Below, piece after piece: positions 26,526 through 34,750 of a stretch of DNA of 64,000 bases. Below the pieces are notes generated by a model. The model made no database searches, was not told the DNA's origin, and was given only the letters and a program-made list of their open reading frames with translations. Source of the DNA: an uncultured Campylobacterota bacterium (lineage in GTDB: Bacteria > Campylobacterota > Campylobacteria > Campylobacterales > Sulfurovaceae); the NCBI GenBank assembly GCA_937141405.1, contig CAKZQQ010000003.1, forward strand, positions 1-64,000, read 5' to 3'. The position numbers and the translations under genes were made by a program. The stretch's first letter is position 1. Every line of letters begins with the position of its first letter.

Positions 26526-27524
26526 TTAGCAGATTCTTGGCAGTAACTCGCCATTTGGAGTTTCTAAAAATCTCAATGTTCCCCATCCGCTTTTTAAAAC
26601 CACTTTTTGAGGATGCAAAGAGGTCACACTGCCGATGATCGATGCCTTTGCGCACACATCAAAACTTTTTAAGATTTCTACTGCTTTATCGGCATCCTCT
26701 TTTTTTACAGCCAATACAAATGTCCCCTCATTAGCTAAAGCGGTCGCTTCAAAACCAAGCATCTCGCAGATACCACTTACCTCATCACTCACGGGAATCT
26801 TCTCTTCTGTGACCTCTATACAAACATCAGACTGCTTTGCCCATTCATTGAGCACTGCCGCTACTCCGCCGCGCGTCGCGTCTCTCATAGCTGTTATGGC
26901 TATATTTGCATCAAGCAGTGCTTTTACCTGCGGATAGAGTGAGTTACAGTCACTCTTTAGAGCACTGCTCATCTCCATCCCTTCGCGCGCTGCAAAAATA
27001 GTCGCACCATGGCAGCCGATATCACGATTGACAAGGATAACATCATCACATGTAATGTTATTGGAGCTAATGCCTTTTTTGGTTATCTCTCCGATTCCTG
27101 TAGTGTTGATAAATATCTTATCCACACTCCCGCGTGGTACGACCTTGGTATCTCCACTGACTACTATAGCGCCATTTACTTCCAGCTCATGCCTCATACT
27201 CTCGACGATGCGCTCCAGGCTCTCTAGCTCAAAGCCCTCCTCTATGATGACACTGCATGTTAGGTACTTTGGCTTGGCACCCATCATAGCAAGGTCGTTA
27301 CAAGTACCACACACAGCAAGCTTGCCAATGTCTGCTCCTGCAAAAAACAGGGGTGATACGGTAAAGCTATCGGTAGAGAATGCCAGCTCTCCATTATGGA
27401 TAACTGCCGCATCTTCACTCCGCTGTAATATCTCGTTTTTAAAAGCTTTGTAAAAAACTTTTGATATCAGTTCGTTATTCTCTTCACCGCCGTTACCTTG
27501 GGCTAGTGTAATCGTCTTTACCAT
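26526..27524 (-). CDS. hypE: Hydrogenase maturation protein HypE
   Basis: 332 aa of the PurM/ThiL-like fold, starting with TLAQGNGGEENNELI and ending in LLPRIC. The C-terminal Cys is carbamoylated by HypF and dehydrated to thiocyanate, the source of the cyanide ligands of the Fe site. It is separated from hypA by 8 bp. Confidence 0.97.
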   Translation of the reverse strand: MVKTITLAQGNGGEENNELISKVFYKAFKNEILQRSEDAAVIHNGELAFSTDSFTVSPLFFAGADIGKLAVCGTCNDLAMMGAKPKYLTCSVIIEEGFELESLERIVESMRHELEVNGAIVVSGDTKVVPRGSVDKIFINTTGIGEITKKGISSNNITCDDVILVNRDIGCHGATIFAAREGMEMSSALKSDCNSLYPQVKALLDANIAITAMRDATRGGVAAVLNEWAKQSDVCIEVTEEKIPVSDEVSGICEMLGFEATALANEGTFVLAVKKEDADKAVEILKSFDVCAKASIIGSVTSLHPQKVVLKSGWGTLRFLETPNGELLPRIC

Positions 27525-27539
27525 TTGCCACCTGCTTCT

Positions 27540-28394
27540 TTAGTCACTATTGTCCTTCAGAGTTGTTTCACATAAATTATATCCATATTCTATAATAGAC
27601 TTTGATTTATAAAAGTCAAAACTCCCGCATAAATTTCTCGGCACCCCTATCTCAATATCAGGGGGATACGCCGATAATTTCATTCTGGCAATTGCGCCTT
27701 GCATTGTTTCAAATGATTTGTTTGCTACTGTGTACATACTATTTGATATTATTGATTTTGGGATAGAAACACCATTGATATACTCTTTTATCTTCATTGC
27801 CAAAGATGATTCTTGTTTTCTATCTTTTAAAAGAATTTCGGAACTAGCCTCTGCTCCTAGATTCACAGCGATAGTCAAATCTGTATTATCATGAAAAGTT
27901 GGAGCGATTGGAACCGGATTTAATACACCGCCATCTACAAGCGCTCTACCGCCATAGGTATAAGGAGTAAAAAATAGTGGTAAAGATATAGAAGCTCGAA
28001 TGGCACTCAAGAGTGGACCTCTGTTTATCCAAATCTCTTTTTCACTGTCTATATCGGTAGCGACGGCTGTAAACTTGATAGGCAAATCTTCAATCATATG
28101 CTCACCTGTCAACTCTTGCATTTTAGAGATAAGTGTATCTCCTGCTATAAGCCCACCGGAACCTTTGAAATCTAAAAGCTTTAGCATATCAATCACATCT
28201 GATTTTTCAAGCCAATCAATATATGTATCAAGTTTCCCCGCGGCATAAAAGCCACCGATAAGTGCACCCATGGAACATCCGGAGATTGATTCTATCTTAT
28301 AATTATTGTCTTCAAGCCATTTGATGATGCCGACATGAGCTAGCCCTCTTGCCCCACCGCTTCCCAAAACAAGAGATACTGTCTTTTTCTTCAT
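27540..28394 (-). CDS. Patatin-like phospholipase (RssA type)
   Basis: 284 aa. The oxyanion motif GSGGARGLAHVG (about residues 11-22), nucleophile elbow GCSMG (about 39-43) and the dyad Asp in VDGGVLNPVP are all present. It is a predicted cytoplasmic or membrane-associated lipid acyl hydrolase. It sits between hypD and hypE with gaps of 2 and 15 bp, an unusual insertion into a hyp operon. No membrane segment is seen. Confidence 0.9.
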   Translation of the reverse strand: MKKKTVSLVLGSGGARGLAHVGIIKWLEDNNYKIESISGCSMGALIGGFYAAGKLDTYIDWLEKSDVIDMLKLLDFKGSGGLIAGDTLISKMQELTGEHMIEDLPIKFTAVATDIDSEKEIWINRGPLLSAIRASISLPLFFTPYTYGGRALVDGGVLNPVPIAPTFHDNTDLTIAVNLGAEASSEILLKDRKQESSLAMKIKEYINGVSIPKSIISNSMYTVANKSFETMQGAIARMKLSAYPPDIEIGVPRNLCGSFDFYKSKSIIEYGYNLCETTLKDNSD

Positions 28395-28396
28395 AA

Positions 28397-29527
28397 CTAT
28401 AAATTCCCATACCTATAGTAAGCTGCACACGCTCCTTCACTACTCACCATACAGCTTCCAACAGGATTACTCGGTGTGCATAGTTTACCAAATATCGTAC
28501 ATTGAGGTGGTTTTGCCATCCCTTTGAGTATCTCACCACACAAACAAAGTTTATGATCCATGCACTGCTCTTTTGGTAGGATCGCATCATAGATTACCTC
28601 AGCATCATAAGCACTATATGCATCTTTGAGTTTCCATGAGCTATGTGCAACTTCGCCGAGCCCTCTCCAAAGAAACGCGGGTGCCTTTTCAAAATATTTT
28701 TCTATAAGCTTTTGCGCCTCTTTATTGCCATCTCTATCGACTGCTCTGGTGTACTCTATCTCAACTTCACTTCTGCCTTCAAGGAGCTGCTCTAAAATCA
28801 TAGTGATACTCTGCATCACATCAACAGGCTCAAACCCGGAGACGACAACCGGCTTGCCGTATTGTAAAGCAAAAGGCTCATAAATCTTAGAGCCGCTAAT
28901 GACGCTTACATGACTTGGCCCTAGAAAAGCATCGATTCTGCTCTCAACCTCTCTATCTTCACTGTCAACTAAGAGTGTTGTCATTACCTCGGGGACAGTG
29001 ACATGATTGATATGTAGCTTGATATTTTTGATATCTTTTTTGATGATAACATCTAGAAGTGCTGCAGTCATTGGGGTCGTAGTCTCAAAACCAATGGCGA
29101 AAAAAATGATCTCTTTATCGGGATTTTCAAACGCAATTTTAAGCGTATCAAGCGGGGAGTAGACAAATCTTACATCAGCGCCTTTGCTTCTGGCATCTTG
29201 CAAACTTCCATTGCTTCCGGGTACCTTTATCATATCGCCCAAAGTTACTAAGATCACATCCTCTTGCATGGCAAGTGCGTACGCATGATCGATGCGCTCT
29301 TTTGGCATGATGCAAACCGGACAGCCCGGGCCATGGATAAAGTCGATATTTTTAGGCATGAGCTGAGGTAGTCCGTACTTCATAATGGTGTGCGTATGCC
29401 CCCCGCACACCTCCATAATGCCTATATCTCTATCGAGCTTTTTTGCCAAGAGTGCTATCTTGCGAGCATATGCCTTTATGGTATCGGGGTTACGAAAATC
29501 ATCATAGAGGTTACTTAGCTCCATCAT
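28397..29527 (-). CDS. hypD: Hydrogenase maturation protein HypD
   Basis: About 376 aa. The conserved parts are MEVCGGHTHTIMKYGL, GPGCPVCIMP (Cys involved in Fe handling), and the C-terminal [4Fe-4S] Cys set (LCGEIL, PPQCTIFGKLCTP, NPVGSCMVSSEG). It is the scaffold with HypC for assembling Fe(CN)2CO. Several ATGs cluster at 29524-29539 inside the end of hypC; MMELSNLYDDF at 29527 is the family-like choice. Confidence 0.96.
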   Translation of the reverse strand: MMELSNLYDDFRNPDTIKAYARKIALLAKKLDRDIGIMEVCGGHTHTIMKYGLPQLMPKNIDFIHGPGCPVCIMPKERIDHAYALAMQEDVILVTLGDMIKVPGSNGSLQDARSKGADVRFVYSPLDTLKIAFENPDKEIIFFAIGFETTTPMTAALLDVIIKKDIKNIKLHINHVTVPEVMTTLLVDSEDREVESRIDAFLGPSHVSVISGSKIYEPFALQYGKPVVVSGFEPVDVMQSITMILEQLLEGRSEVEIEYTRAVDRDGNKEAQKLIEKYFEKAPAFLWRGLGEVAHSSWKLKDAYSAYDAEVIYDAILPKEQCMDHKLCLCGEILKGMAKPPQCTIFGKLCTPSNPVGSCMVSSEGACAAYYRYGNL

Positions 29528-29801
29528 CGCACGCATCACCTTCTAGTATCGCCTGCTTTCGCTCCTCTTCACTCATCGCTTCAAGCAACTCTTGATAGGT
29601 ATCCAAAGAGATTTGGGCATCTTCCTTGCTAATCGTATTCATCACAAAGCCGATATGGATGAGCACAAAATCGCCTATCTTGACATCATCTTCTGCCATC
29701 ATCATAAGGCTTGCTTCTCTTTGCACGCCCATAGTATCAACGACACAACTCTGATTCTCTTTGTCAATCTTGACAACTTTACTTGGGATCGATAAACACA
29801 T
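29511..29801 (-). CDS. hypC: Hydrogenase assembly chaperone HypC
   Basis: 96 aa starting MCLSIPSKVV, with the essential Cys2, and GDFVLIHIGFVMNTIS in the OB-fold. It carries the iron cofactor to the large subunit. Its tail overlaps the hypD start and hypB ends 3 bp upstream. Confidence 0.97.
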   Translation of the reverse strand: MCLSIPSKVVKIDKENQSCVVDTMGVQREASLMMMAEDDVKIGDFVLIHIGFVMNTISKEDAQISLDTYQELLEAMSEEERKQAILEGDACDDGAK

Positions 29802-29804
29802 ACC

Positions 29805-30560
29805 CTATCTCATCTTTTTCTTAAAATCTATCCACTGTGCAAAAGCTTTTAGCGAATCGTTATCTTTTGTGCTTATCTCAAGGATATCGGCACTTGGATT
29901 GAGCGCGCGTAGCGCAGCTTTCTCTCTTTGGATATCATACTCAAAATAGGGCAACAAATCAACTTTTGTAAAGAGCACGAGATCGGCTTTTCTAAACATT
30001 ACCGGATATTTGGCAATCTTATCCTCTCCTTCGGGAATCGAGACAAGCACGACATTAAGATGTGTACCCACATCATAGCTTGCCGGACAGACGAGATTGC
30101 CGACATTTTCTACAAAACAGACATCAATCGCATCAAGATCTATATCATGCAACGCCTTATGTACCATCATCGCATCAAGGTGACAGGCTGAACCGGTTTG
30201 TATCTGGATGGCCTGTATCCCTTTCGCACTTAATCTATCGGCATCTCTGTTGGTCTCCAAATCACCCTCTACGACACTGTAGTTAAAGTCAGCTACATCT
30301 TTGAGCATCTCAAGAAGTGTCGTCTTACCACTTCCAGGACTACTCATAAGATTGATACCTAAAACATTATGCTTATCAAAATGTGCGCGATTGTGTGCGG
30401 CTTCATGATCATTTTTATCCAAAAGGCTTTTGATAACCTCTATCGTCTTTGGATCATTGAGGTGAGGATTATCGTGAACATGATCATCATGAGCATGCGC
30501 ATGATGATGCTCGTGCTCCTCCTCTTTTCCTCTTACACTGCATCCACAATCAACACACAT
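29805..30560 (-). CDS. hypB: Hydrogenase nickel GTPase HypB
   Basis: 251 aa. N-terminal CVDCGC motif (nickel site) followed by a His-rich segment (EEEHEHHHAHAHDDHVHD), then a GTPase domain with P-loop SSPGSGKTTLLE (about residues 75-86) and FTKVDLLPY. The His-rich region suggests nickel storage. It heads the hyp gene run behind the porin with a 9-bp gap. Confidence 0.97.
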   Translation of the reverse strand: MCVDCGCSVRGKEEEHEHHHAHAHDDHVHDNPHLNDPKTIEVIKSLLDKNDHEAAHNRAHFDKHNVLGINLMSSPGSGKTTLLEMLKDVADFNYSVVEGDLETNRDADRLSAKGIQAIQIQTGSACHLDAMMVHKALHDIDLDAIDVCFVENVGNLVCPASYDVGTHLNVVLVSIPEGEDKIAKYPVMFRKADLVLFTKVDLLPYFEYDIQREKAALRALNPSADILEISTKDNDSLKAFAQWIDFKKKMR

Positions 30561-30569
30561 CTTCTCTCC

Positions 30570-31691
30570 TTAGAAACTATAATTGACAAACGCTCGAAGA
30601 TTTTTTGTATCACCCTCGAGATCATCAGATATATCACTATAGACAACACTTGTAGTGAGGTTGTCATTGAAAGTATATTCTACCACAAGATCAACCTCAT
30701 TGGCATCATCTTGAATATCTCTGTCTATTTTAGCATATCCGGCACCTAATGCCAAGCCATTTATCACAGAATTCAACTCCCAAGAGAGTGCCGCGTTGTA
30801 AACTCTGCCATCATCTCCGGCTTCTGCCAAAGTATAGTGCTCCATACTTGTAAAAAACGGTCCTCCGCCAAAGAAGTTATCTGCAGCTATGCCGTCTGTT
30901 TGATTGTAAGCAACCGCCAAACCTAGACCGCTTGGTGCATGCGTACCCTCTAGAGAGACCCCAAAGATATCATTATTGTCACCACCGTCATAATCTTGTC
31001 TTGAATACTGTGCCCCAAAAGAGAGTTCAAAAGCATCCAAATCAACACCGTAAGTCGCCTCCAAATAAGTGATATCGACTAGGTCATTTGCAAAATAATA
31101 CCACCCTTGCAAGTCAAGATTTTCTATACCTGCATACTCGACACCTAAAACTTGCACGCCATCACTACCGTTCATCTTGGTAAACTCTTCAGGTACCGGC
31201 GCATCGACTCCCGACCAACTTCTCACATGTGAGAGTACAATTGTAGTATCCGGGATATCGCTATTGATGTAGGTTGCCGCTTCAAACCTATTTGGCACCA
31301 TGCCGATATCATCGCTATCAGCATAAGGCGTTTCAAGTATTTGTCTCCCGACAATCACTGTGCTTCCGCCCCATACGCCTTTGAGATAAAGCTCATTCAA
31401 TATCCCATAACTTTCATTCTGTGAATCTCCGAAAGGGATACCCAATATATCGGGAGTTTCATCAAGCAAAACGCCCTGAAGCGTACCTCCAACCGAGAGT
31501 CCCATATATCGCGCACTTTCATAGTTTAATTGAACACCAAATGCTACCTCGTTACTATCTTCCGTCTCTACATCGGTATACTGATACCCAAGTCTTGCTT
31601 CACCGCTAAATTTTTCACCCTCTTCATTGGCACTTACTAAACTTGCGGTTGTAACAGCCGCAAGAATAAATGCTATCTTTTTTTTCTCCAT
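30570..31691 (-). CDS. Outer-membrane porin, OprD/MOMP-like
   Basis: 373 aa. A cleavable signal ends near SLVSA-N (about residue 20), beta-strand-rich sequence follows with GRQILETPYADSDDIGMVPN (a recurring OprD-type segment), and the C terminus ends in FVNYSF with the terminal Phe required for BAM insertion. It lies between nikO and hypB, with a Fur-box-like site upstream. Nickel or iron chelate uptake is a reasonable inference but the substrate is not shown. Confidence 0.88.
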   Translation of the reverse strand: MEKKKIAFILAAVTTASLVSANEEGEKFSGEARLGYQYTDVETEDSNEVAFGVQLNYESARYMGLSVGGTLQGVLLDETPDILGIPFGDSQNESYGILNELYLKGVWGGSTVIVGRQILETPYADSDDIGMVPNRFEAATYINSDIPDTTIVLSHVRSWSGVDAPVPEEFTKMNGSDGVQVLGVEYAGIENLDLQGWYYFANDLVDITYLEATYGVDLDAFELSFGAQYSRQDYDGGDNNDIFGVSLEGTHAPSGLGLAVAYNQTDGIAADNFFGGGPFFTSMEHYTLAEAGDDGRVYNAALSWELNSVINGLALGAGYAKIDRDIQDDANEVDLVVEYTFNDNLTTSVVYSDISDDLEGDTKNLRAFVNYSF

Positions 31692-31754
31692 CCAATCTCC
31701 TTTTAACTTGTAATTTTGTTATGGTGAAATGAAAATATACAATATAATAACTTA

Positions 31755-31777
31755 ATAACAGTTATCATTATCATTAT
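31755..31777 (-). promoter_or_regulatory. Fur-box-like site upstream of the porin
   Basis: The minus strand reads AATGATAATGATAACTGTT, an overlapping run of GATAAT-type hexamers like the classical Fur box. It sits about 65-85 bp upstream of the porin ATG, just after the nikO stop, so it should act on the porin-hyp transcript more than on nik. A NikR or other regulator is an alternative. Confidence 0.45.
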
Positions 31778-31786
31778 ATAATCCTA

Positions 31787-32542
31787 CTATTTTTTATGGC
31801 TATGCCAAATACCTAAATCTTGTGCATCATGCGTATGCAAGAAACCTGCTTTATGTAAAAGCTCGTGATTGTTTACAAAGCTATTTACGCCTCCATCATA
31901 GATGATCTTGCCCTCTTTGAGCACGATAGCTCTCTCGCCTAACTCGGGAGCTAAAACAAGAGAATGTGTCGAAATGATCGAAGTAGACTCAAGACTCTGG
32001 ATATAATCAATCAATTTTTTACTCACTCCGTGATCCAAGGAACTCAACGGCTCATCTAAAAGTAAGAGCTCAGGATTCACAAGCAAAACACACGCCAAGG
32101 CAACTTTTTGCTTTTCTCCTCCACTCAGCATAAACGGAAAAGAATCCAATTTATCATGAAGTCCTAACATCTTTATGACTTGATCAATCTCTTTTTCCTC
32201 TCTTTGGATACCGAGCAATTCAATAGAAAAAAGAAGCTCTTTTTTGACGCTTTCACTAAAAAGCATCGCATCAATATTTTGAAACAACAAAGAGCACTCT
32301 TTTCTAAAATTTACAAAATTCTCTTTCTTTTTTAGAAAATTTGCCGTGATGAGCTCTCCTTTAAAGCGGTACTCTCCTTGCTGTGAAAAAATCAAACCAT
32401 TTAAAAATTTGAGGAGTGTACTTTTGCCACTACCATTGATGCCTAGAAGAACGATCTTCTCTTTCTCTTTTACACTGAGTGATAAGGAGTCTAAAATAAT
32501 CTGCTCATTTTGACTCAACACAATATCTTTACACTCAACCAT
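31787..32542 (-). CDS. nikO: Nickel ECF transporter ATPase NikO/CbiO type
   Basis: 251 aa ABC ATPase: Walker A GINGSGKSTLLKFL (about residues 34-47), signature LSGGEKQKVALA, Walker B LLLLDEPLSS. The C terminus carries scattered His (HTHDAQDLGIWHSHKK), which fits a metal transporter. It overlaps nikQ by 8 nt. Cobalt instead of nickel cannot be excluded, but the hyp/hyd context argues for nickel. Confidence 0.88.
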   Translation of the reverse strand: MVECKDIVLSQNEQIILDSLSLSVKEKEKIVLLGINGSGKSTLLKFLNGLIFSQQGEYRFKGELITANFLKKKENFVNFRKECSLLFQNIDAMLFSESVKKELLFSIELLGIQREEKEIDQVIKMLGLHDKLDSFPFMLSGGEKQKVALACVLLVNPELLLLDEPLSSLDHGVSKKLIDYIQSLESTSIISTHSLVLAPELGERAIVLKEGKIIYDGGVNSFVNNHELLHKAGFLHTHDAQDLGIWHSHKK

Positions 32543-33104
32543 AATAACCTCTCGATCTTAACGCCAAGTTGTTTTCCTTGGAGAGTAAAAGTGCTTTGTG
32601 AAAAAGAGTTACAGCCAAAGAGGCTATAAGTCTGAGGGTATCCGAGAAACTTTTTGTATTCATGCCTCTGCTTGCTGCAGCTTCATAGCTCTCTTTTAAT
32701 ATACGGATAAAAAGTTCTTTTTTTGCCAAAAACAAGACAATAAAAAGCCGTATCTCTTTTGTGATGCCAAATACACCTACAATGCCAAATCTATTGATAA
32801 AAGATATTGTCAGATATGTTAACACGAATGAGCGCCAAACAAAGATAATCTGCTGTGTTAGATCAATGTGTCCTGTCAAATAATAGATAAATATACCGTT
32901 TATAAATGCTACGAAAAACGAGAAAATAAAAACGGCAAAAAATGTAAATTTCAATACATAAAACCGCTCTTTAGAGATCAAAAAAGCGATAACACTCAAT
33001 ATACCAAACAGCATCATACTTGATGATGATGCGGTAAAAATAAGTGTTGCAATCAAGATAACCAAGAGCACCTTACTTATAAAAAAGTCAGAAAATCGGT
33101 CCAT
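32535..33104 (-). CDS. nikQ: ECF transporter transmembrane component NikQ/CbiQ type
   Basis: 189 aa with four to five membrane helices and the CbiQ-family C-terminal AAASRGMNTKSF coupling motif (about residues 135-146) that contacts the ATPase. It is immediately downstream of nikN. Shorter than typical CbiQ (about 225 aa). Confidence 0.85.
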   Translation of the reverse strand: MDRFSDFFISKVLLVILIATLIFTASSSSMMLFGILSVIAFLISKERFYVLKFTFFAVFIFSFFVAFINGIFIYYLTGHIDLTQQIIFVWRSFVLTYLTISFINRFGIVGVFGITKEIRLFIVLFLAKKELFIRILKESYEAAASRGMNTKSFSDTLRLIASLAVTLFHKALLLSKENNLALRSRGYYG

Positions 33105-33386
33105 CTATTTTACTTTGATGCGTTTCAAGGCATAGAAAAAACCAAAACTCATCGCCACTCCTATGATTGCACTAATAATAGTACTTAAAATCGCTCCTAG
33201 GTTACCTACCTCATAATCCGGCATCGGCGCATTGATACCTGCATCCTTTACCCCTTCAGGTATGTAGCCAACCAATGTTTGAAACTCTTCTACTCCCCAT
33301 TCTCCCCAAGCAGAATATTCACTGATAAGCCCCAAAGGAGTCAACGCAACCATTATCAATAAAAATATTATTAATTTTTTACGCAT
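33105..33386 (-). CDS. nikN: Small accessory membrane protein NikN type (PDGLE-like)
   Basis: 93 aa with an N-terminal helix (IIFLLIMVALTPLGLI), a periplasmic loop containing APMPDYEVGNLG, and a C-terminal helix (IISAIIGVAMSFGFFYAL). This layout is that of the PDGLE/NikN subunit of nickel ECF importers. The start overlaps nikM by 8 nt. Confidence 0.83.
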   Translation of the reverse strand: MRKKLIIFLLIMVALTPLGLISEYSAWGEWGVEEFQTLVGYIPEGVKDAGINAPMPDYEVGNLGAILSTIISAIIGVAMSFGFFYALKRIKVK

Positions 33387-34035
33387 GTACGCCCCCTTTT
33401 ACTCTTTCAAAGAAATTAACGATAGCCACAGTAACCAACCCTTCGATAACTCCAAATATCAGGACATGAGAACCAACAACCGCCGGGAATGTTACCGTGA
33501 GATCAAATGGGAAATAGAGCGCTTTGCCATCTTGCATAAACAAGAGAGGCTGGATCCCAAGTATGATAGCAACAGCTATACTTGCTGCCACCATTCCCCC
33601 ATAACCCGCGACAAAAAAAGCTATCGATTTTGGTATTTTTTTGCCCAAAAACTCATAGAGGTAATATGCACTAAATGCCCCTACAAATCCCATCGAAAGA
33701 GAGTTAGCCCCAAGTGCTAATACGCCGCCATCCCCAAATAACACTGCTTGAAAAAATAATACAGCACTAATAGCTATAAATGCCGTCCAAGGACCAAGCA
33801 ATATAGCCAGCACGGCCATACCGACAGCATGGCCGCTCGTACCTCCCGGGATGGGGATATTTATCATCATAATAAGAAACGAAAAAGCTGCCAATGAGGA
33901 TAAATAAGTTACAGAATCCTCATTTTCATTTAAAAACTTCTTTGTCTGTTTTACTCCATACCACCACAACGGAATCGCCAAAGCTAATCCGGCAATAGAT
34001 GTAGATGGCGATATGAAACCATCAGGTATATGCAT
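33379..34035 (-). CDS. nikM: Nickel ECF transporter substrate-binding membrane protein NikM/CbiM
   Basis: 218 aa beginning MHIPDGFISP, where Met1-His2 form the metal site of this family. Six or so helices follow, with GGTSGHAVGMAVLAILLGPW in the core. It heads the nikMNQO run. Together they import Ni2+ across the inner membrane for hydrogenase. Confidence 0.9.
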   Translation of the reverse strand: MHIPDGFISPSTSIAGLALAIPLWWYGVKQTKKFLNENEDSVTYLSSLAAFSFLIMMINIPIPGGTSGHAVGMAVLAILLGPWTAFIAISAVLFFQAVLFGDGGVLALGANSLSMGFVGAFSAYYLYEFLGKKIPKSIAFFVAGYGGMVAASIAVAIILGIQPLLFMQDGKALYFPFDLTVTFPAVVGSHVLIFGVIEGLVTVAIVNFFERVKGGVHA

Positions 34036-34063
34036 AGTGCCTCCTTGATTTATATTTTATAAG

Positions 34064-34078
34064 AACATACTATATGTT
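34064..34078 (-). promoter_or_regulatory. Inverted repeat in the nikM promoter region
   Basis: AACATA-N3-TATGTT lies about 30-43 bp upstream of the nikM ATG, in the 112-bp divergent gap with the zinc-ribbon protein gene. It is a candidate operator for nickel-dependent control or for the divergent DNA-binding-like protein. It does not match the E. coli NikR half-site GTATGA. Confidence 0.35.
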
Positions 34079-34147
34079 TTAGCGTAAAAAAAATATTAAA
34101 AATTACATTTCTTGCATATTTTAAGGACCAAAGATATATAATTTTTT

Positions 34148-34750
34148 ATGGATTGCATCTATTGTCAAAATAAAACTACCTATCTTCTCTCGGACGGCAT
34201 ACGCAAATGTTCACAGTGCAGAAGAAAATTTAGTCCAAAAAAGATAGCTAGAGAAAAAGTACTTGTCAGTCTTTTTTTGTCAGCATCAAAAATTCCTGTC
34301 ACAGCCTTGGATGATAAATCCGGCATAAACATCAATACAATCAAAAAACATTTTATGATAATCCGCAAAAAAATAGCCCTCTTTTTAGATAGAGAGTTTG
34401 AGCGAAATATTGCAAAAATCGATGAGTATGATGAGCATATTTATTGCCAAAAAAATTCAAAATCGACAAAAAACTGCAGATTTATCTCTTTTAGTTTTGA
34501 AGACAAAATTTACACTCTCTTACTCCAGGAAAATATCGAACAAAAAAATAGACTTGAAAATTTTTATAAAATGATTAAAGTAAAAAAGGACTCCTCAACT
34601 ATCACGGATTTCTGGAACTATTTTAAAGTATTTATCGCCAAGCATAGAGGTGTTGCAAGAGAAAACCTCATCTACTATATCAAAGAGGCTGAGTTTCGCT
34701 ACAACTACTCAAAAAAGGAGCAAAAAGAGATACTCGATAATATCTTATGA
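34148..34750 (+). CDS. Zinc-ribbon/HTH protein derived from an IS1595-type transposase
   Basis: 200 aa. A zinc ribbon (CIYC...CSQC, residues 3-26) and a helix-turn-helix (TALDDKSGININTIKKHF, about 56-73) are followed by a shortened core. The C terminus FWNYFKVFIAKHRGVAREN and EAEFRYNYS resemble the end of ISXO2/IS1595 transposases. The catalytic middle is too short for a full DDE domain, and no terminal repeats flank it. It may be a domesticated DNA-binding protein controlling nik or hyp genes. It is divergent from nikM and overlaps the hypF 3' end by 6 nt. Confidence 0.65.
   Translation: MDCIYCQNKTTYLLSDGIRKCSQCRRKFSPKKIAREKVLVSLFLSASKIPVTALDDKSGININTIKKHFMIIRKKIALFLDREFERNIAKIDEYDEHIYCQKNSKSTKNCRFISFSFEDKIYTLLLQENIEQKNRLENFYKMIKVKKDSSTITDFWNYFKVFIAKHRGVARENLIYYIKEAEFRYNYSKKEQKEILDNIL

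Noticed and set aside
34148-34750. Active insertion sequence at the nik/hypF junction
   Set aside because: No terminal inverted repeats or target duplication, and the catalytic core is too short.
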